64,000 bases of DNA from Chloroflexota bacterium (GTDB lineage: Bacteria; Chloroflexota; UBA11872; VXOZ01): NCBI GenBank assembly GCA_028874195.1, contig JAPPLM010000041.1:1-64000 (forward strand). The letters are read 5' to 3'. Each line of letters opens with the position of its first letter. The first letter of the stretch is position 1. Positions 1-7,184 of this stretch are shown here, in pieces. Made by a program: the position numbers and the translations under genes. The notes under the pieces were generated by a model, which saw nothing but the letters and a program-made list of their open reading frames with translations, had not been told where the DNA came from and searched no databases.

Positions 1-77
1 ACTGCGTCCCTCACCCAACCAGTCGTGTGCCATGCATAATTAATGAGACAGCCTCGTGTGGTCAGGGCACGCTCCGG

Positions 78-106
78 TTGACAGTGTTTCGCGCCATTTC
101 TACACT
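78..106 (+). promoter_or_regulatory. Sigma70-type promoter upstream of the Trm112-like gene
   Basis: A perfect -35 hexamer TTGACA (78-83) is separated by 17 nt from TACACT (101-106). It lies about 150 nt upstream of the start at 259 on the same strand. The match is read directly from the sequence; its use is inferred. Nothing else was recognised in bases 1-258. Confidence 0.55.
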
Positions 107-258
107 ATTGGAGACGAGAGTTTGCGGTGAACTCCCGCAATACCTAACAATGGCTTTGCCGAAAGACGCTCCTTGTCGTTACACGAATTGCGAAAGTGCT
201 CGCCCGCATCACAGCGAACGTGTTGCGGACCATTATAAGAACCCGGAGATCTGATTCT

Positions 259-510
259 ATGCCAATAAGCGAACAACTCCTTGAAATCCTACGCTGCCCC
301 GCTACCAAAGCGCCGTTGCGGCCGCTTTCAGATGATGAAGTCAGCGCGCTCAATGCCCGTATCGGGGAGGAAGAGGTCAACTATCAAGACGGCAACCTCG
401 TTGACACGCCGTTGGAAGAAGGACTGATCACGGAAGACGGCGCTACGATCTACCGGATCGACGAGAACATCCCCGTGATGCTGATTGAGATGGGCATTCC
501 TACGGCGTAG
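259..510 (+). CDS. Trm112/UPF0434-like small protein
   Basis: An 83-residue protein beginning MPISEQLLEILRCPATK, with a late EDGATIYRIDENIPVML segment. This N-terminal 'LLEILRCP' plus C-terminal 'R.DENIPVML' layout is that of the Trm112/UPF0434 (YcaR-like) family, whose members are small activators of methyltransferases or of unknown role in bacteria. Only one of the family's usual paired zinc-binding cysteines is visible, so a zinc ribbon is not supported. The start at 259 was chosen over an upstream in-frame ATG at 196 because family homology begins there. It is preceded by a consensus promoter at 78-106. No neighbour suggests a specific partner. Confidence 0.75.
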   Translation: MPISEQLLEILRCPATKAPLRPLSDDEVSALNARIGEEEVNYQDGNLVDTPLEEGLITEDGATIYRIDENIPVMLIEMGIPTA

Positions 511-632
511 GTCTTGCAGGACTGCCCGCACGTTTAGTGCACTGCCAGGAGAATGCGCGGCGTAAGCGTGCGGCGGGCACTGAGAAGCGCTGACTTGCAT
601 ATCCCCTTCGGCAAGGCGGCGCTTTGATGCGT

Positions 633-1730
633 CTACTGCAGTTTCCCTCGTCCGAGGATCGGCCAAACTACTTCCACTCGACCGTCGCGTATGCCGTAGA
701 AGTTGTCGTGCAGGAAGACCGTCGTATCCCCATAGCCCACAATGAACGAAATCTTGTCTCCGACACGGGGAGTGTCGGAAGCCTCCACCAACTGGATTGT
801 CCCGTGCTCTGCCGAGCAACCTACGGAGGCAACTTCGGGCAGACCAATGGGCTTTGGGACGCTTGCGTCCGTACTCATCGTCTTCTTGCCAGCATCGCAA
901 ATGATGCGCTCGGGAGCAGGCCGGCTTGTGACCGTAGAGAGAATCGTAAGCGCGAATTCGTGGGGAACTCCAAAGCTTTCCCTGTAGGTAATGTCGCAGA
1001 AAATGCCGCCGCCGCCTTGAATCTCAGTTACTCCCGGCTGGAAGGCCGTATGCCAGTACGTGCCGCTGCCGCCGCAACTCACGATTTCAACCGGTAGACC
1101 CACGTCCCGGCAGAGGTCCGCGCTGCCCGTAAGCAGACCGATTACTTCCTTTGCCATTCGCGCTTTTTCGGCGTCATCCTTGGCCCTGAGCACTTGGGCT
1201 TCCCAGGCCATGACTCCGGCAAACTCCAGACTAGGGTAAGCGGCAATTTGCTTTGCGAGTGCTAAGACCGGCTCACCCGGAAGCACGCCGGCCCGGTCGA
1301 TGCCGACATTGATCTCTACCACGACGCGTTGCCGCACGCCTATGCGTGCCGCCGCCTCGGCGATCTCGCGGATATTCTCCTCGTTGTCCACAGCAGGAAT
1401 CACGTCGGCATGCCTGCGGAGATTGACGAGCCGGTCTATCTTCTGCGGCCCGACGATCTGGTTGGCAATGAGTATGCTGCGGATGCCGCCCGCAACCATG
1501 ACCTCTGCTTCGCCAAGTTTCGCGCAAGTGACGCCAATCGCACCGGCATCCAAAAGCAGATGGGCAATCGCCGGTGATTTGATCCCCTTGGTGTGCGGGC
1601 GCCAGTTGATACCGGCCTCATCGATGATCACGCGCGCCATGTGTGCAACGTTGCGATCCAAGATATCGAGATCCACTAGCAATGCTGGCGTGTCGATGTC
1701 TTCCGCCGGACGGCCAATGATGTTCATCAT
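633..1730 (-). CDS. D-threonine aldolase / D-serine dehydratase-like PLP enzyme
   Basis: A protein of 365 residues with the alanine-racemase N-terminal fold of the fold-type III PLP enzymes (DSD1/D-threonine aldolase family). It opens with 'DTPALLVDLDILDRNV' and carries RPHTKGIKSP, where the first lysine is the expected Schiff-base residue. A C-terminal CGAEHGTI-like segment ('CSAEHGTI') and HDN.Y motif correspond to the metal and substrate region of D-threonine aldolases. It probably cleaves a beta-hydroxy-D-amino acid; the substrate cannot be read from sequence. The ATG at 1730 overlaps the upstream oxidoreductase stop by 4 nt (ATGA), so the two are translationally coupled. An in-frame GTG at 1745 is an alternative start. 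Confidence 0.85.
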   Translation of the reverse strand: MMNIIGRPAEDIDTPALLVDLDILDRNVAHMARVIIDEAGINWRPHTKGIKSPAIAHLLLDAGAIGVTCAKLGEAEVMVAGGIRSILIANQIVGPQKIDRLVNLRRHADVIPAVDNEENIREIAEAAARIGVRQRVVVEINVGIDRAGVLPGEPVLALAKQIAAYPSLEFAGVMAWEAQVLRAKDDAEKARMAKEVIGLLTGSADLCRDVGLPVEIVSCGGSGTYWHTAFQPGVTEIQGGGGIFCDITYRESFGVPHEFALTILSTVTSRPAPERIICDAGKKTMSTDASVPKPIGLPEVASVGCSAEHGTIQLVEASDTPRVGDKISFIVGYGDTTVFLHDNFYGIRDGRVEVVWPILGRGKLQ

Positions 1731-2722
1731 GCGATTGCTACCCACCTCTCCGCGCGACTAGCGTTGAAAGAAGATTCGATGATACGCGTCGTTTTGGCGC
1801 CGTCTTCCCCGGTATAAAGAGGTGGTTCGCCTGACAGGACGCGCGCGCTAAAGTCCTCGACCAGCGGTGAGTGCCTATTCTCGGCGTGCGGGAGGTTGAA
1901 CTCCTCGCTGCCCGCGGCGGTCTTCAGTGTCAGGTGCGATCCGTCGGTCGGCGAACTAAAAAGCGCGCCCTCAGTCCCATACATCTCAATCGTGTCGTGT
2001 CCCATACCGATGCTCCAATGGAAGGAGGCGGTCACTTGAACTCCGCTTGCCATCTTTATGAGCAGAATGTCCGAGTCATCGGCGGGATAGGAGTGAATGA
2101 GCGTTTCGTTGCAGGCGGCTACGGCAACCGGTTCGCCAAACCAATGGCAGAGGAGATCGAGGCGATGGGAACCGACGTCGGCGATAGGCCCGCCGGCGCT
2201 CTTGGCGGGATCGATGCGCCAGTACTTGGGGTCATCAGGCGTGGGATCATAATTGCCGGTGAGAACCATGCGCACCAGGACCGGGGTGCCAATTGCCCCG
2301 CTATCGAGTAACTCCTTGATCTTGATGTTCTTGGGGTAGTACCGGCGATAGTAGGCGATTGCGAGATTCACGCCAGCCTCATCACAGGCTCCGATCATTT
2401 CCGCGCACTCAGCCCCGGTAAGCGCCATAGGTTTTTCACAAAGCACGTGCTTGCCGGCCGCCGCGGCGGCGCTTGTTTGCGGCAGGTGCTCGTACACGCG
2501 GCTCGCGGCGTAGACGACGTCAATATCAGGGTCGGCAAGAAAGGCATCGATGTCACTGTAGGCACGTTGTGCGCCGTGCCGCGCCATAAAGTCCTCCGCC
2601 CGTTCCTGGCTGCTGCTTGCGAAAGCAACGAGGGTGCTGTTCGGATCATCGTTTACCGCCGGCGCAACGGCTTTGTTGGCAATGTCGCCGCAACCAATTA
2701 TGCCCCACCCAACACGTGCCAT
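1727..2722 (-). CDS. Gfo/Idh/MocA family NAD(P)-dependent oxidoreductase
   Basis: A 331-residue protein with an N-terminal Rossmann fold (GWGIIGCGDIANKAV) and the family's catalytic motif CEKPMAL (E96-K97-P98). A C-terminal alpha/beta domain with 'GGPIADVGSHRLDLLCHWFG' supplies the usual D/H substrate-site residues. The family oxidises or reduces cyclic sugars and inositols with NAD(P); the substrate is unknown. The start follows the CsoR-like gene by 3 nt, and its ribosome-binding site (AGAGGAG) lies inside the 3' end of that gene. Its stop overlaps the PLP-enzyme start. The three genes are therefore one operon, headed by the repressor. Confidence 0.9.
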   Translation of the reverse strand: MARVGWGIIGCGDIANKAVAPAVNDDPNSTLVAFASSSQERAEDFMARHGAQRAYSDIDAFLADPDIDVVYAASRVYEHLPQTSAAAAAGKHVLCEKPMALTGAECAEMIGACDEAGVNLAIAYYRRYYPKNIKIKELLDSGAIGTPVLVRMVLTGNYDPTPDDPKYWRIDPAKSAGGPIADVGSHRLDLLCHWFGEPVAVAACNETLIHSYPADDSDILLIKMASGVQVTASFHWSIGMGHDTIEMYGTEGALFSSPTDGSHLTLKTAAGSEEFNLPHAENRHSPLVEDFSARVLSGEPPLYTGEDGAKTTRIIESSFNASRAERWVAIA

Positions 2723-2725
2723 AGT

Positions 2726-3139
2726 CTACTCCTCTGGTCGAACTATTTTTGATACCGGCTCTGTCGTACTTGCCGTGTGCGGGGGAACCACCCAACGGCC
2801 GACACCGTTCCGAATCGCGTTCATCAATTCCTCGATGAGTTCTTCCTCTTCACCGGAGCGAATCGCCTCCGATACGCACCCCTCGATGTGGCTCTGCAGC
2901 ACAATCAAAGACACTTCCTGCAGTCCGGCCGTTATTGCCGCCATCTGCTGAAGAATGTCCACACAGTAGCGGTCTTCAGCGACCATACGCTGTATGCCGC
3001 GCACCTGGCCCTCGATGCGCCGCAGGCGATTGAGCAGGGCCTGCTGCTCAGCCTGATACCGGTATCCGTTCGGCGTTTGAGACAACTCGGCCTCTTCGCT
3101 CTGACCCTGTGTTGCCAATGAATCTTCAGATGGCCCCAT
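2726..3139 (-). CDS. CsoR-family metal-sensing transcriptional repressor
   Basis: A 137-residue all-helical DUF156/CsoR protein. The core 'RRIEGQVRGIQRMV' is followed by C59, H84 and C88, with the same 25- and 4-residue spacing as the Cu(I) ligands Cys-His-Cys of copper sensor CsoR. Formaldehyde sensors (FrmR) lack the third Cys and persulfide sensors (CstR) lack the His, so a copper-type sensor fits best. It has longer N- and C-terminal tails than typical 90-100 residue members. Unusually, it is followed within 3 nt by a sugar-type oxidoreductase rather than by a copper ATPase or chaperone. An autoregulatory operator upstream is likely but was not identified with confidence. Confidence 0.85.
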   Translation of the reverse strand: MGPSEDSLATQGQSEEAELSQTPNGYRYQAEQQALLNRLRRIEGQVRGIQRMVAEDRYCVDILQQMAAITAGLQEVSLIVLQSHIEGCVSEAIRSGEEEELIEELMNAIRNGVGRWVVPPHTASTTEPVSKIVRPEE

Positions 3140-3258
3140 TGCGCGTACCTATTTGTGATCCGAGCCAGATTGCGGGTGTTTCGCTGGTAATTGTACACCA
3201 ACTTCACGCATGGAGGTGGCTGCACATGTGTATCTGGATTGTGTACATGCATTGCGGC

Positions 3259-3264
3259 TATAAT
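3259..3264 (+). promoter_or_regulatory. Consensus -10 element upstream of the HadAB-like pair
   Basis: A perfect TATAAT at 3259-3264 lies 46 nt before the ATG at 3310. No good -35 is seen at 16-18 nt. GTACAC (3193-3198) and GTGTAC (3241-3246) form a widely spaced inverted repeat in the divergent intergenic region shared with the CsoR-like gene, a possible operator. The sequence match is direct; the function is inferred. Confidence 0.4.
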
Positions 3265-3309
3265 GAGCCGAAATGGAGTACGCCTTCACGCGTGAACGAG
3301 CAAAGAGAC

Positions 3310-3708
3310 ATGCCTCGGTATTCTGTCGGCCATCGCTTTCCCGACCAGACGGTACACGTTGCCCTCGATAGGGTGCAGCGGTATCTTGCCGCGGTGGACA
3401 GTGAGAGTCCTTTCTACCACCAGGACAACGACGTCGCACCGCCACTGGCCATTGCCGCTTGGGTCTTAGCGGGCCTCATCGAGGCCATCGGGCTGCCACC
3501 CGGTTCAGTGCACGCTACCCAGGAATTCACTTTCATGGATGCTGCTCCGCTGGGCAGCACTCTCGACGCTGAGGCTGAAGTCGTACAGGCCACGTCACGG
3601 GCCGGCATGGACGTGATCGTCGTTGAGATCAAGGCCGTTCACGAGGGCCGGCCCGTGTTGTCCGGCCGCTCCATGCTGCTGATGCCGGCTGATGAGGAAG
3701 AAGAATGA
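3310..3708 (+). CDS. MaoC-like dehydratase, N-terminal (HadA-like) subunit
   Basis: A 132-residue hot-dog-fold protein resembling the 'FAS1-like dehydratase / MaoC N-terminal' family. It begins PRYSVGHRFPDQTVHVALDR and contains 'GSVHATQEFTFMDAAPLGS', typical of the non-catalytic half of two-component (R)-hydroxyacyl dehydratases. It lacks the D/H catalytic signature found in the next gene, with which it overlaps by 4 nt (ATGA, 3705-3708). The pair therefore looks like a heterodimeric HadA-HadB type hydratase acting on acyl-CoA or acyl-ACP thioesters. The start at 3310 was chosen because homology begins there; upstream in-frame codons to 3109 run through the promoter region and are not believed. 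Confidence 0.75.
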   Translation: MPRYSVGHRFPDQTVHVALDRVQRYLAAVDSESPFYHQDNDVAPPLAIAAWVLAGLIEAIGLPPGSVHATQEFTFMDAAPLGSTLDAEAEVVQATSRAGMDVIVVEIKAVHEGRPVLSGRSMLLMPADEEEE

Positions 3709-4118
3709 ACGTGACAACGCGCTGGCCCGCGGGCGCTGAACTGCCCTCCAGAACACGCACTGTGACACTGGAGACGCTGCGCAGATACGCGGCAGCCAGC
3801 GGCGACCATAACCCCATTCATACCGATCCGGCTTTTGCCGCTACCACACCCTTTGAGCGTCCGATCGCCCACGGCATGCTGCTGCTCGCGTACATCATGG
3901 AGATGCTGACGACAACGTTTGGTGAGGCATGGATCACTTCAGGATCGCTAAAGGTCCGCTTCCGCAAGCCTGCGTACGTTGACGGCGCAGTTGCAACGTG
4001 GGGCACAGTGAAGAAAGCAGATGACGAGACCGGGCGCCTGCAGATTACGGTCGGTTGCCGTGATGAAAACGGCGACGATCTTGTCACGGGAAGCGCGGAA
4101 GTTACGCTCGGTGACTAG
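3705..4118 (+). CDS. MaoC family dehydratase, catalytic (HadB-like) subunit
   Basis: A 137-residue hot-dog-fold protein with the R-specific hydratase signature SGDHNPIHTD. The catalytic Asp34 and His39 are both present, followed by the conserved 'RPIAHGML' stretch. It would hydrate or dehydrate an enoyl/(R)-3-hydroxyacyl thioester. Its start overlaps the stop of the HadA-like gene by 4 nt, so stoichiometric coexpression is expected. No fatty-acid synthase or beta-oxidation gene lies nearby, so the acyl substrate is open. The downstream 31 nt before the convergent rfbB stop hold no obvious terminator. Confidence 0.85.
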   Translation: MNVTTRWPAGAELPSRTRTVTLETLRRYAAASGDHNPIHTDPAFAATTPFERPIAHGMLLLAYIMEMLTTTFGEAWITSGSLKVRFRKPAYVDGAVATWGTVKKADDETGRLQITVGCRDENGDDLVTGSAEVTLGD

Positions 4119-4149
4119 CCGGCTGTAAGTGGCAGTTTCCCAACTCCGG

Positions 4150-5178
4150 TCATCCCGCCGCCACAGGACGCGAACGCGCTAACCGCTCGGCGTAGTTGCG
4201 TGCGTAGTATTCGCCAAAGCTGCCCGACTTGATTGCACGCCACCAGTCCTCATTCTCGACATACCAGTTCACCGTCTCCGCCAGCGCTTGCGGAAACGTG
4301 TACTTTGGCTGCCAGCCGAGGGCTTCCAAGCGCGCTGAATCGAGGCTGTAGCGGTAGTCATGACCGGGCCGGTCTTCAATGAGGCGCATCAGTGAACGGG
4401 GCTTCTCGAGAAGCTCGAGAATGCTTGTGGCAAGTGTTACCGTGTCGACCTCATATTCGACCCCGACGTTATACACTGCGCCGGGCTCTCCTCTGTGCAG
4501 AACAAGATCAATACCCGTGCAGTGGTCGGTAACGTACATATACTCGCGTACCGCCTTGCCTTCTCCGTAGATGGGCAATTGTTCGTCATCTATAGCGTTG
4601 GTTACGAAGACGGGCACCACTTTCTCCGGGTACTGGGAAGGGCCTATGGTGTTCACGCCGCGCGTGACCATTACAGGCAGCCCAAAGCTGGTGAAGTAGG
4701 AGAGGGCCAGCAACTCACCTCCTGCCTTACTGGCAGAATACGGGTTGCGCGGCGCCAAGAGCGTTTGTTCGTTTACGGAGCCATCCGGCACGTGGCCGTA
4801 GACTTCGTCAGTACTCACTTGGACTATCCGCTGCACACTGTGTGTACGCGCCGCCTCCATGAGCACGCGGATTCCCTCCACATTCGTCTTCACGAACGCC
4901 ATCGGATCAATTACTGAGCGGTCTACGTGGCTTTCCGCGGCAAAGTTGACGAGCGCGTCACAGCCGGCCAGCGCTTCTCCAACCGCGTCGGGATCACATA
5001 TATCTGCCTGAACGAACTGAAAGCGGGGATTGCCCTCAAATGCAGCAAGATTAGCGAGGTTGCCTGCATACGTCAGCTTATCCAACGCCACCACGTGGGC
5101 ATCCGGTTGTTTCGAGAGCATGTAGCGTACATAGTTACTTCCAATAAATCCGGCCGCACCAGTTACCAAGATTCGCAT
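4150..5178 (-). CDS. rfbB: dTDP-glucose 4,6-dehydratase
   Basis: A 342-residue extended SDR enzyme converting dTDP-glucose to dTDP-4-keto-6-deoxyglucose, the first committed step to dTDP-rhamnose and related deoxysugars. Visible marks are the NAD-binding GAAGFIG at the N-terminus, the catalytic STDEVYG and the YSASK (YxxxK) motif, plus 'EKVVPVFVTNA' and 'YGEGKAVREYMYVTDH' typical of RmlB. The start at 5178 is set by AAGGAG 8 nt upstream; the in-frame ATG at 5196 lacks proper spacing. It stands alone: no rfbA, rfbC or rfbD is seen in the window. Confidence 0.92.
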   Translation of the reverse strand: MRILVTGAAGFIGSNYVRYMLSKQPDAHVVALDKLTYAGNLANLAAFEGNPRFQFVQADICDPDAVGEALAGCDALVNFAAESHVDRSVIDPMAFVKTNVEGIRVLMEAARTHSVQRIVQVSTDEVYGHVPDGSVNEQTLLAPRNPYSASKAGGELLALSYFTSFGLPVMVTRGVNTIGPSQYPEKVVPVFVTNAIDDEQLPIYGEGKAVREYMYVTDHCTGIDLVLHRGEPGAVYNVGVEYEVDTVTLATSILELLEKPRSLMRLIEDRPGHDYRYSLDSARLEALGWQPKYTFPQALAETVNWYVENEDWWRAIKSGSFGEYYARNYAERLARSRPVAAG

Positions 5179-5221
5179 TTCGCTTAGCTCCTTCATTTCC
5201 TTGATCCATAGCTATCCAAGC

Positions 5222-5599
5222 TCATTCCTTTTCCTCGTCCTCTTTCACAACCCGATTGACGGCAAAACTAACCACACTGATTATGAGGGCAACGAGCATG
5301 GCAGTCAGTAGGGTCGGTCGATCCGATTCTGCCAACTCGACTCCCGGCAAAAGCGCTGTACCCAGCCAAAAGAGCAGGCCGTTCAAGACGAGAATCCAGA
5401 TGCCGAGAGTCAGTATTGTCACAGGAAACGAAATGACTTTGAGCACCGAGCCGATTACGGCATTGATCAACGCAACTCCAACTGCGAAGACTATCAGCGA
5501 AAGCCAGTCGCCACTATCTGCTATATCGACCAGCGCAAAACGACTCGCGATGAGCACGGCGACCAGCACAGCCAAGCTGCGGAGAAACAAGACACGCAC
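5222..5599 (-). CDS. Small four-helix membrane protein (phage holin family 4-like)
   Basis: About 125 residues, with four hydrophobic segments and a charged C-terminus (VVKEDEEKE). The arrangement 'ALINAVIGSVLKVISFPVTILTLGI' followed by a further pair of helices matches the widespread 'phage holin family' (DUF-type, YvlD/PF04020-like). These are chromosomal membrane proteins that are not proven holins. The GTG at 5599 was chosen because AGGAG lies 8 nt upstream; an in-frame ATG at 5671 is far from homology. It sits between rfbB and another membrane protein on the same strand. The function is not known. Confidence 0.65.
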   Translation of the reverse strand: MRVLFLRSLAVLVAVLIASRFALVDIADSGDWLSLIVFAVGVALINAVIGSVLKVISFPVTILTLGIWILVLNGLLFWLGTALLPGVELAESDRPTLLTAMLVALIISVVSFAVNRVVKEDEEKE

Positions 5600-5689
5600 G
5601 AGAATCGCTCCTGACAAAGGTCTTGCGAGGCACCCGAATTCCATTATACGGTTGCAGGCCGGTTTGGGCACAATTCAGGCTGAATGTGC

Positions 5690-6385
5690 TCAGTTTCCGG
5701 TCGTGGCGGGCGGCGGTTCCTTGCGCCGGAGCAAACCTACGCCGAGAGAAACGGTCCAAATTGCCCAGACAAAATAACAGAGCCGGGAAACCTGGATCAT
5801 ATCGCTCAATCGAGATGGGTCGCTGATTCCAATGATGAGGCTTAGCAATGCAATTAGAGAAACGGCGGCAACGATCCAGGCTCCAACCCGGTTGCAAGCG
5901 CCGCAACCTGCGAGACCCAGACTAAAAAGGAGGAAACCAAAGGCGATCGCCAGACTCGCCAAGAGTGCTATGCTCGTTTCTGCCGTATAGACTGCGACGG
6001 CAGACTGCACTGATGCAGCAACCTCCAATTGCGTATCGGCCATGCCGAAGTTTAGTGCCTGAACGACAAACCAGCCGAAGCCGCCGAATGCCAGGAAGAT
6101 GAACCCAAACCAAGCGAGCGCCGCTCCTCCGGCACGAGCCTGCATCCCGCTCAAGAGGACAAACTGGCCGTACAGTGAGACGATGAGGCCCAGAGAAATC
6201 GCGATGACTGTGAGGTTGGCCAGCGTGCGATACCTGGATAAGGCATAGATTGTGGCATAGGCTTCATCCATTTCTGCGCTATTGATGAGAACGCCGCCGG
6301 GTTGGAGTATAAAGAAGACAATCGCCAGAAGCGGGCCTACTATGAGCGTCAGCCCGCCAAGGGTACTTTCTGAAATTGCTCGCAT
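5690..6385 (-). CDS. Polytopic membrane protein, DUF4386-like, unknown function
   Basis: A 231-residue hydrophobic protein with six or seven predicted transmembrane segments. It begins with a helix 'LIVGPLLAIVFFIL', has an extramembrane stretch around residues 30-50, and ends in a short basic/proline tail (RRKEPPP). The general layout recalls DUF4386-type proteins, but this is not certain. No catalytic motif is visible. It may be cotranscribed with the holin-like gene 90 nt downstream. Confidence 0.55.
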   Translation of the reverse strand: MRAISESTLGGLTLIVGPLLAIVFFILQPGGVLINSAEMDEAYATIYALSRYRTLANLTVIAISLGLIVSLYGQFVLLSGMQARAGGAALAWFGFIFLAFGGFGWFVVQALNFGMADTQLEVAASVQSAVAVYTAETSIALLASLAIAFGFLLFSLGLAGCGACNRVGAWIVAAVSLIALLSLIIGISDPSRLSDMIQVSRLCYFVWAIWTVSLGVGLLRRKEPPPATTGN

Positions 6386-6640
6386 CTCACTCGCTCTCTG
6401 CTACGTTGCGCACTGCTTGTGGTTGGATCACCTAGACCGAAGCTCTCGCACTTGAGCAATGGCCACGGGAGCAACACCCTTCAAGCAAAACTCAGCAAGG
6501 CACCTTCGCAGTCAATCTCATCCTTGGTGTTCGGCCTGAATACTATAGTTCTTCCTCCCTGTCAGAACCATTCGAGTTCTGCTATACTTAAGCTTAAAGC
6601 CGCAGGTCCAGCAATTGCTCAATTCTGCAGGTAAAAAACA

Positions 6641-7126
6641 ATGATTAAGGGAATAGACCGATTTCTTGCCTCAATTCTTGCGGTCATCTTCTTGATTGTA
6701 GTGGTGGCAGTCGTTCTTGTTTGGCGGTCGCCGATTGCGAAAGAGCTGGAGTATAGTGCCGACAGCAATCCTGAGGATGTTGTGCACAACTTCATCGTTG
6801 CGGTAAAGAAGGGCAACGAAGAGCGCGCGAAGTCGTACCTCTCGCCGGAGGTCCTTGCAGATATTGAGGAAAGAGGTTCCGTGCTGGTCCGGACGAACTC
6901 TCGCATCTCAAGTTCCGGCATACGCGTTGTTGAATTGGAGGGTGTCGAGGAAGGATTGGCTACCGTCAACGTCGATATCACGTACTTTGCCTCGGATGCG
7001 CCGCCTCTAGGGCTGTTCGCGATCTTCGGCGACAATCAGTATTCACTTGCTTCCGTAGTGCGGCTGCGACAGTTCGACGGAGAGTGGAAGATCGTCAAAC
7101 CGTTCGACCCATATATGCTCGGGTAA
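6641..7126 (+). CDS. Membrane-anchored NTF2-like (DUF4878-type) protein
   Basis: A 161-residue protein with one N-terminal hydrophobic anchor (residues about 9-30). A soluble domain begins 'NPEDVVHNFIVAVKKGNEER' and ends 'RLRQFDGEWKIVKPFDPYM'. The pattern of a helix carrying 'V.NF..A...GN...A..YLSP', then beta strands and a terminal 'W.I', is that of NTF2-like DUF4878/lumazine-binding-type extracytoplasmic domains. The role is unknown. A TATACT (6583-6588) lies 58 nt upstream and could be its -10. It is followed 58 nt later by the repeat membrane protein, probably in one transcript. Confidence 0.55.
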   Translation: MIKGIDRFLASILAVIFLIVVVAVVLVWRSPIAKELEYSADSNPEDVVHNFIVAVKKGNEERAKSYLSPEVLADIEERGSVLVRTNSRISSSGIRVVELEGVEEGLATVNVDITYFASDAPPLGLFAIFGDNQYSLASVVRLRQFDGEWKIVKPFDPYMLG

Positions 7127-7184
7127 CGTTAGGCTCAATTAGGCGGCAAAGTTCAAGAACTCTCTTCGAAACGAGGATCAACCA

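Noticed and set aside
3109-3309. N-terminal extension of the HadA-like protein
   Set aside because: It runs through the promoter and overlaps the divergent CsoR start; family homology starts at 3310.
5222-5599. Phage holin from a prophage remnant
   Set aside because: The family name is historical; no phage genes are nearby and neighbours are chromosomal.
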